DNA of 10,833 bases from Woeseiaceae bacterium (GCA_022615525.1 JAKEGN010000175.1:1-10833); one strand, 5' to 3'; shown: positions 1 through 7,457, counted from the stretch's first letter. Translations and numbers: made by a program. Notes: generated from the letters alone by a model not told the origin.

Positions 1-1263
1 GGCGTGACGGCCGACGTCTGGACGTCACGCCTCGGCGAAACCGAAATTATCCCGGCCGATCGGACACTCACTGACCTGAGGCTGGGTCCGGACGCGAGCG
101 CGATCGCGGCGGCTGCCGAGCTGCTGGCCGGTGCCGCTAATCCGCTGGTGATGGCCGGCGCGGAATTGCCGCGCTGGGGCGGGCTGGCGGAACTCGTTGC
201 TATTGCCGACCTGCTGCAGGCGCCGGTGAGCGGCGATACAGCGGCAAGCCGCTCGTCCATGGGATTTCCCAGCGACCACCCGCGATACCTGGGACCGCTG
301 CGCCAGCCCATCGACAGCAAACCGCCCTTCGATGTCGTGCTGCTGGCCGGGACCAGCCGGCTGACGCTGGCCGGCAACGGTGAGTCCCTGCTGCCGGCAG
401 GCGCCCGGATTATCGAGATTGGCCTGCGCGGCGATCACCTGGCACGGGGCACACCGGTAGACGTCCTGTTGAATGCAGACGCGCAAACGAGCCTGACGAT
501 GCTGCTCGATGCGTTGCGTGGCAAGACTCTGAATGCGGATCGCCTGCAGGCACGCGGCCGGACCGCAGCCGAACTTGCCAGCCGACGGCGCGCCTCGCTT
601 CAGCAAGCGCTCGAAGCGGTGTGGGAGTCGAGCCCGATCGCACCCGAGCGGCTGGTCAGCGAACTGGACCGGGCACTGGAGAGCGACGCCATCGTCGTGA
701 CGGAGGGCGTCAGTTCCGACGCGGTCATAATGGACTACCTGCGCTTCGACCAGACGGCGGGCTTCCGGCAGCACCTTATATCGTCCGGCGGCAGCCTCGG
801 CTGGGGGCTCGGCGCAGGCGTCGGCGCCCGCCTTGCGGCGCCGGACCGGCAGACCGTGGTGCTGCTCGGCGACGGCAGCTTCCAGTTCGGCGTTCAGGCG
901 CTCTGGACCGCGGGCCGTCTCGGTACTCCGCTCATTGTTGTTATTTTCAATAATCGCGCTTACCAGGCCAATCGCTGGGCTTTGGCGGGCCTTGGCGGCC
1001 GTGCGAAGCTGCGCGAGCGTTATATCGGCATCAATCTCGAGGACCCGGAGATCGACCACGTTGCCATGGCTCGCGCCTATGGGCTGGATGGCGAGCGGGT
1101 CGATCGGCCGGGCGACTTGGCGGCCGCGCTGGGCCGCGCCGTCGCGGCCGAACGGGCCGGGCGGGTGTTCGTGCTCGATGTCCGGATTGCGCGCCGCGGC
1201 GGCGGCGCCGCCGCCGACTGGCATGAACCCGCGCCCGCGCTGTGGGCACACGCGGCATCTTGA
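1..1263 (+). CDS. ThDP-dependent enzyme, benzoylformate decarboxylase/acetolactate synthase type (5' end outside window)
   Basis: The reading frame is open from the first base and ends in TGA at 1261-1263. It holds only the central (cofactor-domain-like) part and the C-terminal ThDP-binding domain; the N-terminal PYR domain lies upstream of the window. The ThDP/Mg motif is clear: GDG encoded at 868-876 and NN at 949-954, the usual GDG-x24-NN spacing. Aligning it to the complete neighbour gives VTADVW matching VSKDLW and TEIIP matching TELIP at the start, so roughly 220 residues are missing. Both proteins also share a C-terminal GGAAxxW tail. ThDP enzymes of this group decarboxylate 2-oxo acids or condense aldehydes/ketoacids; the substrate here cannot be read from sequence. 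The stop lies 2 nt before the next gene's ATG, so the two are probably co-transcribed. Whether this copy has a Tat signal cannot be seen. GTG at 4 is a possible start codon but is inside the homologous region, so it is not the true start. Confidence 0.9.
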   Translation, partial: GVTADVWTSRLGETEIIPADRTLTDLRLGPDASAIAAAAELLAGAANPLVMAGAELPRWGGLAELVAIADLLQAPVSGDTAASRSSMGFPSDHPRYLGPLRQPIDSKPPFDVVLLAGTSRLTLAGNGESLLPAGARIIEIGLRGDHLARGTPVDVLLNADAQTSLTMLLDALRGKTLNADRLQARGRTAAELASRRRASLQQALEAVWESSPIAPERLVSELDRALESDAIVVTEGVSSDAVIMDYLRFDQTAGFRQHLISSGGSLGWGLGAGVGARLAAPDRQTVVLLGDGSFQFGVQALWTAGRLGTPLIVVIFNNRAYQANRWALAGLGGRAKLRERYIGINLEDPEIDHVAMARAYGLDGERVDRPGDLAAALGRAVAAERAGRVFVLDVRIARRGGGAAADWHEPAPALWAHAAS

Positions 1264-1265
1264 GC

Positions 1266-3194
1266 ATGGGCGCGCCGCCGGAGGACGACCCGCGTCTTGA
1301 TTTGCGCGCAACCGTCAGGAACTTGTTCGACGGTACGATTTCCCGGCGCAACTTTTTAAGTCGACTCGTTAGTGCCGGAATTGCGGCGCCGGCGGCGAGT
1401 TCGATGCTTGCCAGCGTGCTGCCCGATACTGCGGCTGCCAGAACACGCCTGCTGCGCGGCCTGACCGGGGGACAGCTGACCGTCGAATTCCTGCGGGAGT
1501 GGAGCATTCCCTACGTCTTCGGACTCGGTGGCTCCGAGGAGGTCGGCTTCCTCGACGCCCTTGTCGAACAGGACGATCTGGACTACGTGCTGGCACTGCA
1601 CGAGGGATCTGCGCTGTCGATGGCCGACGGCTACGCGCGCGCAACGGGCAAACCCGCGTTCGTCAACCTGCATTCGGTTGCCGGTGCGAGTTACGCGCTT
1701 GGTCCAATGATCAACGCGTATCGCGATCGCACGCCGCTGATTGTCACGGTGGGGCGGCAGTCGACCGCTTTGCGCGGGGCAGAGGCGTTTCTGGAGGCGG
1801 TCAACCTCCACATGCTGCCACGCGACTACACCCGCTGGACCTGGGACGTGCTGACTGCCGCCAGCATTCCGGAGACCTTGCGACGCGCGTTTCTGCTGGC
1901 CCGCGTGCCGCCCGGTGGCCCGACTTTCGTCACGGTCTCGAAGGATCTGTGGGAGCAAACGGTGGCCGAGACCGAGCTGATTCCTCCCGGGAGCTCGCCG
2001 GTAAATGCGGAGATCCGGCCTGACGATGGCACGATCGATGAACTGGCAAGGCTGTTGCTGAAGGCCGAAGCACCGCTGATTATCGCCGGCCGCGAGATCG
2101 CCTGGCATGGCGCGACGCCGCAACTGGTCGAGATTGCGGAGCGGCTGGGCGCCGTTGTCGTCGGCGATGTACCGGCGAGTCACAGCCCCGTTGCTTTTCC
2201 GACCAATCACCCGCAATACGCCGGCCTCTTCACGCTCGATCCCGAGCTGCCACCGGCGTACGACCTGCTGTGGTCGGCGGGCGGCACCATGTTCACGTTA
2301 TTCGACAAGGCGAGCGGCCCACGGATTCCGCAAGGCGCGACAGTGGTCCATTCGAGCATCGATGCGAGCCAGCTCGGCAGAAATCTGCCGCTCGACCTGG
2401 CTGTCGTGGGGCACTCCCGGGCAACGCTCGAGCGCCTCCTTACCGTGTTGCGCGAACGGCCCCTGCCAAAGGCAAGGATTGATGACCGCCGCCGTCGCCT
2501 GGAGCCGCCGCTGACCGCGCGCCGCACTCGCATCGAAACGACCGCGCGCCGGGTGTGGGATGAAACGCCTATCGCGCCGGAGCGCCTGGCCGCAGAACTG
2601 AATCAGCGTTTGGCGCCGGATGCCATGGTTGTCTGCGAGCTGGCAACATCCGACTTCTTCGTCTGGCAGCAAATTGACTTTCAGCAGACCGGACGCGGCC
2701 GCACACAAATCACGTCAGCGGGTGGCTGTCTCGGTTGGGGCCTTGGCGCGGCGATCGGCGTCAAGATCGGACGGCCAGCGCAGCAGGTGGCCCTCCTGGT
2801 TGGCGACGGGAGCCTGCAATTCGGCGTGCAAGCCTTGTGGAGTGCTGCACGCTACGAGGTTCCGCTGGCCATCTTCGTCTGGAACAATCTGGCCTACCAG
2901 GCTAACCGTAATGCCCTGCATCGTTATGGCGGCCGAGCGGCGGCGACCGGCAAGTACATCGGCTGTTACCTTGGTGCACCGGCAATCGACCATGTCCGCA
3001 TCGCCCAGGGCTACGGGGTCGAGGCAGAAAGAGTCAGCGACCCTGCTGCGCTTGGTGCGGGCATCGAGCGCTGCTTGCGCGTAGTTGCCGATGGCCGGCC
3101 CTACCTGCTCGACGTATCGATACAAGCCCGCTTCGGCGGCGCCGCATCGACTTGGTACAACCCGCTGTCGATTGCGCGCCTGCAAAATATCTGA
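1266..3194 (+). CDS. ThDP-dependent decarboxylase/carboligase-like enzyme with Tat signal peptide
   Basis: A 642-residue protein when read from ATG 1266. Residues 1-60 form an extended twin-arginine signal: SRRNFL at 26-31, then a hydrophobic stretch (about 34-52) ending near an AAA-R site. A complete ThDP enzyme follows. In the PYR domain, GGSEE (Ser90), the catalytic Glu113 in LHEGS and His136 in NLHSVAG align with Ser26, Glu47 and His70 of Pseudomonas putida benzoylformate decarboxylase. The C-domain has GDG at 513-515 and NN at 540-541, the ThDP/Mg site. The position of benzoylformate decarboxylase His281 appears to be Phe (MFTLFDK), so benzoylformate need not be the substrate. The family is normally about 530-570 residues; the excess is the Tat leader. 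Tat export fits an enzyme that must fold around its cofactor before transport. It follows its paralog by 2 nt. GTG 1242 is an in-frame alternative start that would overlap the paralog; no strong ribosome site decides between them, so coupling is likely. Confidence 0.9.
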   Translation: MGAPPEDDPRLDLRATVRNLFDGTISRRNFLSRLVSAGIAAPAASSMLASVLPDTAAARTRLLRGLTGGQLTVEFLREWSIPYVFGLGGSEEVGFLDALVEQDDLDYVLALHEGSALSMADGYARATGKPAFVNLHSVAGASYALGPMINAYRDRTPLIVTVGRQSTALRGAEAFLEAVNLHMLPRDYTRWTWDVLTAASIPETLRRAFLLARVPPGGPTFVTVSKDLWEQTVAETELIPPGSSPVNAEIRPDDGTIDELARLLLKAEAPLIIAGREIAWHGATPQLVEIAERLGAVVVGDVPASHSPVAFPTNHPQYAGLFTLDPELPPAYDLLWSAGGTMFTLFDKASGPRIPQGATVVHSSIDASQLGRNLPLDLAVVGHSRATLERLLTVLRERPLPKARIDDRRRRLEPPLTARRTRIETTARRVWDETPIAPERLAAELNQRLAPDAMVVCELATSDFFVWQQIDFQQTGRGRTQITSAGGCLGWGLGAAIGVKIGRPAQQVALLVGDGSLQFGVQALWSAARYEVPLAIFVWNNLAYQANRNALHRYGGRAAATGKYIGCYLGAPAIDHVRIAQGYGVEAERVSDPAALGAGIERCLRVVADGRPYLLDVSIQARFGGAASTWYNPLSIARLQNI

Positions 3195-3277
3195 GGGCAG
3201 CGCTGGGCCGATTCAGCGATAATGGCCGGCACCTCGGGCCCGGGTACGCATAATTGCCAACTCGAAACCCGCCGCAG

Positions 3278-3418
3278 TTATCGGCCTTTGGCGGACACCT
3301 TGATCTTCTTGCCGGCGGGTCTTTTGTGCTTCGCTTTCGGTGCTTCGATCTCGACCATGCCTTGTTCGAAGTTCGCTTTTGTCCTGGCAACGTCAACATC
3401 GGCTGGCACCGCTCCCCT
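3278..3418 (-). pseudogene. Hsp20/alpha-crystallin small heat-shock protein, C-terminal remnant
   Basis: On the minus strand a frame ending in TAA at 3280-3278 encodes VPADVDVARTKANFEQGMVE followed by a proline-lysine-rich tail ending GKKIKVSAKGR. This resembles the last beta strands and C-terminal extension of Hsp20 chaperones (pattern LPxxVDxxKxxAxFxxGVLxIxxPK, then KKIxV). Hsp20 proteins are ATP-independent cytoplasmic holdases. Only about 45 residues are recognisable. At about 3415-3419 the similarity stops and the DNA becomes an IS256-type transposase fragment on the opposite strand, so the N-terminal two thirds of the alpha-crystallin domain is missing. The frame runs on to 3502, but that part is antisense to the transposase fragment. 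I read this as a gene broken by a transposon-associated rearrangement. The family call rests on a short stretch and is moderately certain. Confidence 0.5.
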
Positions 3419-3600
3419 GAGGTCCGCCGGATCATCTACATGACCAACGCGATCGCGAGTTTGCACAGCCAGGTCAGAAAGGCGATTCGGAACAAAGAGC
3501 ACTTTCCGAGCGACGAATCCGCTTCAAGCTGCAGCATTCTGTGCGGCGGCGGTTGCCGCCCCGGTTACGGGACCGGAATAACCAGAACTTCGTTCGCAAT
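3413..3600 (+). mobile_element. IS256-family (mutator) transposase C-terminal fragment
   Basis: In the frame beginning at 3419 the translation reads EVRRIIYMTNAIASLHSQVR and continues KAIRNKEHFPSDESA (to about 3523). This is the signature near the C-terminus of IS256-type transposases (family form: E-I-R-R-x-I-Y-T-T-N-A-I-E-S-L-N, then R-K, then HFPSDEA). After the Ala codon the frame shifts by one, and KL followed by a basic stretch and NNQNFVRNF may be the decayed end of the protein up to about 3600. The catalytic domain, the N-terminus and both terminal inverted repeats are absent, so it cannot move. It belongs to a different subgroup from the transposase at 10152-10833, so the two are not ends of one element. 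It abuts the Hsp20 remnant directly. No gene is intact between 3195 and 3622. Confidence 0.7.
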
Positions 3601-3622
3601 TTCTTCATTCCTTCGCACGCGT

Positions 3623-4030
3623 TTACTGGAACTCTATATCACGGGACAAGGCACCGAGAATCACGACGATGTAGCCGCTGCCCCAAATCAATCCCGGCAA
3701 CACGGCTGCAAGAATCTCCGGAGTTCCAATAGTGCGGTGAAGAACGGCAGGAATGGCGATCATCGCCAGAAAGCTTGCGCCAAAACTCAGTATACAACGC
3801 CAGCGCATCCCGAGAGTCCGCCGAAATACGTCCACGGCAACACGACCCACGATTTGCGTACAAAAGATGGCATACACTCCCTGAGCAAGCCCGGACCGCA
3901 ATGCTATTGTCAGCCCGGCTTGCCTGTTGACGTACATTGCCCAGCCGCCGAACACCAGCGCCGCAAGTAGCGGCGCGAATGGCAACAGCTTCCTGGTAAT
4001 GCGGGTCGCTGCACGTTGTAGCGGATGCAT
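3623..4030 (-). CDS. Small four-helix integral membrane protein, unknown function
   Basis: A 135-residue protein starting MHPLQRAATR and ending in TAA at 3625-3623. Four hydrophobic helices are visible at about 15-34, 45-66, 78-97 and 106-128. Short basic loops (RRTLGMRWR at 71-79, HRT at 98-100) suggest a small inner-membrane protein with both ends on the same side. I do not recognise the family and see no enzymatic motif. The ATG overlaps the stop of the upstream DinB-like gene by one base (TGATG, 4032-4028), so translation is almost certainly coupled, which sets the start. The frame extends upstream to 4141, but that part lies inside the DinB-like gene. It is the last gene of the four-gene operon, so it may be a membrane partner of those enzymes; that is inference. 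No clear terminator is seen after it, only weak inverted repeats between 3545 and 3583. Confidence 0.75.
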   Translation of the reverse strand: MHPLQRAATRITRKLLPFAPLLAALVFGGWAMYVNRQAGLTIALRSGLAQGVYAIFCTQIVGRVAVDVFRRTLGMRWRCILSFGASFLAMIAIPAVLHRTIGTPEILAAVLPGLIWGSGYIVVILGALSRDIEFQ

Positions 4031-4572
4031 CAGTTTGGCGCGGTGTACGGGGGCGACTCGTCGGTCGGCAGCGGGCGCTGGCGAAGAAAGCTCGCCGTGG
4101 CTGGTGCAAAGCCAATGGCCTCGCGGCACTCGACACCGCAAGACCTGGCCAGAAGAGCCGCATATGCGACGTGATGTATCGTGTGATTGATGAGGTACAG
4201 CAATTCACGGTTCACATTGCTACGAAACTCCTGGTTTTCGGTCAGGTGGCAAGAGATTTCCGAGATCACCGAAACCGGCGCATCACCAGTCTGCAAAGTA
4301 TCCAGCCATTCCGATAACTTGAAGATTTCGATCAGGCCGCGCTCCGGGTCCCTCTCGATCGCGCTATTTCGGGAGCGGACATTGTAGTCAATGACACCAC
4401 ACTCGATGCCGGCTGCCAGCGCCCTGAAATGATCGATCACGTGACGTACATGCCGCCCGATTCCGGAACTGGCATAAGTGTCGTCCGCAGGTCGCCCGGA
4501 ATTCTGTACAGCGACTATCAGCTCTCGAAGCTGCTGCAACGCCTCTATTGTGCATTCAGGCAGCTTTTTCAT
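4030..4572 (-). CDS. DinB-like four-helix-bundle protein, putative metal-dependent
   Basis: A 180-residue protein starting MKKLPECTIE. Two histidine clusters fit the DinB/YfiT-like metal-binding bundle: GRHVRHVIDHF (His41, His44, His48) in an early helix and LINHTIHHVAY (His130, His133, His134) in a later one. The linking IDYNVRSRN and the closing GFAPATASFL also resemble members of this superfamily. Many relatives are thiol transferases, hydrolases or damage-inducible proteins of unknown role; nothing here fixes a substrate. The start at 4572 is chosen because GGAG lies 5 nt upstream on the minus strand; a longer frame to 4617 would run further into the neighbour. It overlaps the acyltransferase gene by 17 nt and the membrane-protein gene by 1 nt, so all are translated from one message. 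A role in modifying or processing the operon's product is possible but unproven. Confidence 0.8.
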   Translation of the reverse strand: MKKLPECTIEALQQLRELIVAVQNSGRPADDTYASSGIGRHVRHVIDHFRALAAGIECGVIDYNVRSRNSAIERDPERGLIEIFKLSEWLDTLQTGDAPVSVISEISCHLTENQEFRSNVNRELLYLINHTIHHVAYAALLARSCGVECREAIGFAPATASFLRQRPLPTDESPPYTAPN

Positions 4573-6337
4573 TCTCACTCCATAGTTGCCGGAAGTACCG
4601 ACTGCCTTCGACCCCAAGGTAGCGATTTAAATACTTTTCCGGCGCCAGGCGCAGGTCGACAAAGATCAGTCCGTCGAGCGAGTCATTGAACCCGCGGTTG
4701 ACCGTGAATGCCGCAAAGCGGCCGTTCAGCGCAAGATAATGCCGCAGCAGAATCGGAATCCGCTTGCCGCGGTCGAGGCTGCCCAGCAGCTTGTTGATAA
4801 TCGCAATGCTGTTAAGTGATGCGAGGGTCTCTGCCGACCAGGACTTTCCGGAGACTCGCAAGGGGGACTGTGCGCGCACGTGTTGCTGCCATTTCAGGCT
4901 GACAGCAAAGTTCTTCATCATTGTATCCGCAAGGAAAGCGCGTGCCTGCGTCGAATACTGCCGCGAAATGCTGACGCAGCCGAACAATGTGTGGTACCCG
5001 GGATTCTGTACCACAAATTCACCGATACCACGCCACAACAGATCGAGCGCCTTCGGGTGACGCTGATAAGGAATAGCAACAAATGAACGCCCGACTTCGA
5101 TCGTTCCCGCAAGGTTTTGCAACAGCACTTCACCGAATTTGTAAAGCGAGCTGCTGTATAGGCAATCGATGCCGTGCAAATTGACAATTTCGTCAACCTT
5201 GCCAATCCGGTAGGCGCCGACGATCCGGCTGTTCGCGTGATCCCAGACCCAGAGGTGCCAGTAAAAGGGATCGAAGTGATCGCTGTCGAGTTCGCGTCCG
5301 GTACCCTCGTTGACTGCGCGAAACGTTGTTTCCCTGTCGATGGCAATTTGGGTCATGACGCAACCAAGCGCTTCATAAGGTGCGCAATAGACGGACATCA
5401 TCCCGTCCCGTACCAGTTCATAGGGCTGCAGCGCGGCAATTCGCTGATCGAGCCACGCTATTTCAACATTGCCGGCGATCGGGGCTTCCTGTCGATCTTC
5501 GTCGCTGTCGACGTATTGATGCGACCGCAAAGCCAGCAGGTCCGACGCGAGCCGGAGCGAACGGGTAACGTCGGCCGGATTTTGCAATTGCTCGATTTCG
5601 CGCGCTGAGACCAATTCCCCTGCGGCGGCGTAAACAACAGCGTCACGTTTGTTTGCGAGCTCCCGTGGGAGCAGTGCGGTTCGCAGACGCTTGTGGATCA
5701 GGGCGGAAAGGTAGAAACCCAGGCTATTGCGTGCATTCACACGAACCGGCAGGCAGGCCGCACGGTAACGAAGTGCCAGTCGGCCGACGAAGTCGTTCCA
5801 CGCCGGGTCCTCGATGCTTAAACGCCGTACCGAAAGCCCGGACACGGTGCCCGCCGGAAAAACCAGCAGCGTGCCACCGGACTGCAGATGACGGCATGCG
5901 GCCCTGATTCCGGCCGCATTCTTAAGGCGCGAACCCGCGCCCAGAACATCGAGACCAATGAACAGGTCGTTGAACTCAGGAAAACGCAGCAACAGCTCGT
6001 TGACCAGCACCATGGTATCGCTTCGCTGTTTCAGCAGTTCCCGGGTCAACAACATGCCGTCCAGGCCGCCAAGCGGATGGTTGGCGACGACTATGAGCGG
6101 CCCTTGCTGCGGCAGATCCGGTAACGCCGCATCGCGCTGCCATTCGAGGTGCGCATTGAGGGACTTCAACGCGTGATCGAGCAGGCGCTCGCCGGACGGC
6201 GCGCCGCCTGCGGGGGACGTCCGCCATGCAGCATATATGTCCATCAGCGGGCCCAGCCCGAGCAGCCGTGTCGCCAGCCGGTTGAGGGCCTTATTGCGAA
6301 TCGGCAGGCGCAGCGGGTTCTGAGCGGATCTGGCCAT
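4556..6337 (-). CDS. Bifunctional acyltransferase: PlsC-like domain plus OlsB/GNAT-like domain (OlsF-like)
   Basis: A 593-residue two-domain protein. The N-terminal half is a lysophospholipid-acyltransferase (PlsC) fold: ANHPLGGLDG at 85-94 is the variant His-Asp catalytic motif of the 'putative hemolysin' subgroup, VLVNELLLRFPE (110-121) follows, and FPAGTVSG at 160-167 is the acceptor-site motif. The C-terminal half (about 300-480) looks like an OlsB-type N-acyltransferase: FDPFYWHLWVWD (355-366), VGAYRIG (373-379), EVGRSFVAIPYQRHP (414-428) and FGCVSIS (452-458). This order matches OlsF, the fused ornithine-lipid synthase, in which the OlsB-like part N-acylates the amino acid and the PlsC-like part esterifies the 3-hydroxyl of that fatty acid, at the inner membrane. 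The head-group amino acid cannot be inferred. It starts 6 nt after the ATP-grasp gene and overlaps the DinB-like gene by 17 nt. The final ~110 residues extend beyond the core domains and are unassigned. Confidence 0.87.
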   Translation of the reverse strand: MARSAQNPLRLPIRNKALNRLATRLLGLGPLMDIYAAWRTSPAGGAPSGERLLDHALKSLNAHLEWQRDAALPDLPQQGPLIVVANHPLGGLDGMLLTRELLKQRSDTMVLVNELLLRFPEFNDLFIGLDVLGAGSRLKNAAGIRAACRHLQSGGTLLVFPAGTVSGLSVRRLSIEDPAWNDFVGRLALRYRAACLPVRVNARNSLGFYLSALIHKRLRTALLPRELANKRDAVVYAAAGELVSAREIEQLQNPADVTRSLRLASDLLALRSHQYVDSDEDRQEAPIAGNVEIAWLDQRIAALQPYELVRDGMMSVYCAPYEALGCVMTQIAIDRETTFRAVNEGTGRELDSDHFDPFYWHLWVWDHANSRIVGAYRIGKVDEIVNLHGIDCLYSSSLYKFGEVLLQNLAGTIEVGRSFVAIPYQRHPKALDLLWRGIGEFVVQNPGYHTLFGCVSISRQYSTQARAFLADTMMKNFAVSLKWQQHVRAQSPLRVSGKSWSAETLASLNSIAIINKLLGSLDRGKRIPILLRHYLALNGRFAAFTVNRGFNDSLDGLIFVDLRLAPEKYLNRYLGVEGSRYFRQLWSENEKAA

Positions 6338-6343
6338 GGCCGC

Positions 6344-7420
6344 TCAGTCCGTCGCCGGATGGTGCCGGGTCAGTGCTCGTTCCGAGCGCCAGCGACGCAG
6401 TAATTCGCCGACCGAAGGCGGGCGGAATCCGCGTCGCCGGTTGCGGGCACCGAGGTCAAACAACGTACGGTACTGCCAGAGCAAGGTGCTTACGGCCGCC
6501 GGAAGTCGCGCCGACCGGTCCCAGATGTGCAGGGACTCCGAACTCGCTGCGTTAATTTCGACAATCTCGATGTTGCGGCCCTGAACCAGGCTGTATGTGT
6601 CGGGAAATTTGATGTCCAGGCGTCCGTAATGAAATTCCGGCAGGCCCGCCATCAACTCGTTGATCCGGTCTGTCAAGGCCGGCGTTATGAGATTTGCCGC
6701 ATCCCGAAAAATGGCGCCCCGGCAGTGGCTGATCGAGAAAACCAGCCGCAGGCGCTCGCCGTCCGGCAGCACTTCCTGCAAGCGGTGCTGAAATCGTTGC
6801 GCGTAAAGGTGCCTGACTTTTCCGGCTCGCGGGTCGCGGGAGATGAGTTCGTCGAGGGTGCTGACGCCATCGCCGACGACATAAGGACTGTACTTCAGTG
6901 CCAGCGATACGACGCGCCCGACCGTTGCTTCGGGATGGCGCACAAAAAATACGCCGGCTTCAGGTTCCCAGCTCGCCAGCTTCTGAATCAGAACGCCGGC
7001 ACCGGCTGGATACGCGGCAACGTAATTCTCGAGTTGGCGATAGTCGTGGATCAGTTTGACGCCGGACCCCCGGCACCCGATATCCGGCTTGCAGACGAAT
7101 GGAAAACCGATGTTCCTGTGAGCGGCAAGCTGCAACATGTCGCTGGCTTGCGCGGCGGCCTCATCGGCGCTTATAACGTAATGAATCCAGGGCAATATTG
7201 CATCGGCGCACGGCCCGGTCGCCTGCTGCATGATTTCATGCTTGCCGATTCCGACCATGCCGGAAACGGGCAGCTTCGGATTGGCTATGAGTGGCAAAGT
7301 CAATGACCGATGCCAGAGTGCCAGTGCGAGCCATTGCAGCGCCACTGGAACGTACATGAGCCACAGCGGCCAGAACTCGAAATGCGAGACCGGTCGGGTT
7401 CCATGGTCGAGTTTTGGCAT
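6344..7420 (-). CDS. Membrane-anchored ATP-grasp ligase
   Basis: A 358-residue protein from ATG 7420. It begins with HFEFWPLWLMYVPVALQW (13-30), a hydrophobic segment to about 36 that probably anchors it to the inner membrane. An ATP-grasp domain follows: FVCKPDIGCRGSGV (108-121) is the nucleotide-binding Lys and glycine-rich loop, IQKLASWEPEAGVFFVR (145-161) the central strand pair, GRLDIKF (266-272) and EIVEIN (285-290) the Mg-ATP acidic residues. ATP-grasp enzymes activate a carboxylate as acyl phosphate and join it to an amine, thiol or similar group; the substrate is unknown. First gene of the operon, 6 nt before the OlsF-like gene, which suggests work on the same amphipathic product at the membrane. 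The frame is open to a TTG at 7498 and has another TTG at 7450; neither start is excluded. ATG 7420 is preferred because it is an ATG and directly precedes the membrane segment. Confidence 0.82.
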   Translation of the reverse strand: MPKLDHGTRPVSHFEFWPLWLMYVPVALQWLALALWHRSLTLPLIANPKLPVSGMVGIGKHEIMQQATGPCADAILPWIHYVISADEAAAQASDMLQLAAHRNIGFPFVCKPDIGCRGSGVKLIHDYRQLENYVAAYPAGAGVLIQKLASWEPEAGVFFVRHPEATVGRVVSLALKYSPYVVGDGVSTLDELISRDPRAGKVRHLYAQRFQHRLQEVLPDGERLRLVFSISHCRGAIFRDAANLITPALTDRINELMAGLPEFHYGRLDIKFPDTYSLVQGRNIEIVEINAASSESLHIWDRSARLPAAVSTLLWQYRTLFDLGARNRRRGFRPPSVGELLRRWRSERALTRHHPATD

Positions 7421-7443
7421 GCCCGCAGCTACGGCAGCAGCGT

Positions 7444-7457
7444 AATTTTGCAAAATT
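7444..7457. promoter_or_regulatory. Perfect 14-bp AT-rich palindrome (candidate operator)
   Basis: AATTTTGCAAAATT reads the same on both strands and sits 24 bp upstream of the ATG at 7420, the likely promoter/leader position of the minus-strand operon. A homodimeric repressor site is a reasonable guess. A palindrome of this size is expected about once by chance in 10 kb, so only its position makes it notable. If translation started at a TTG further upstream it would be inside the coding region. Confidence 0.4.

Noticed and set aside
1242..1265. GTG 1242 as the start of the second ThDP gene
   Set aside because: It would overlap the first gene by 22 nt with no ribosome site; ATG 1266 gives a normal Tat leader and is simpler, though not proven.
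25..1311. A 428-codon open frame on the minus strand opposite the first ThDP gene
   Set aside because: Its translation is rich in Arg, Ala and Gln with no family motif, and it lies wholly antisense to a clearly real ThDP domain; long antisense frames are common in GC-rich DNA.
3545..3560. GGCGGC-GGTT-GCCGCC hairpin as a terminator for the operon
   Set aside because: A strong stem but no T-tract on either side, and it lies inside the decayed transposase fragment.
3254..3970. A 238-codon plus-strand frame as one gene
   Set aside because: Only the stretch around 3419-3523 has homology (transposase fragment); the rest is antisense to the Hsp20 remnant and to the membrane-protein gene.
6527..7306. 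A 259-codon plus-strand frame opposite the ATP-grasp gene
   Set aside because: No recognisable motif, no ribosome site, and the minus strand encodes a convincing ATP-grasp enzyme across the same bases.
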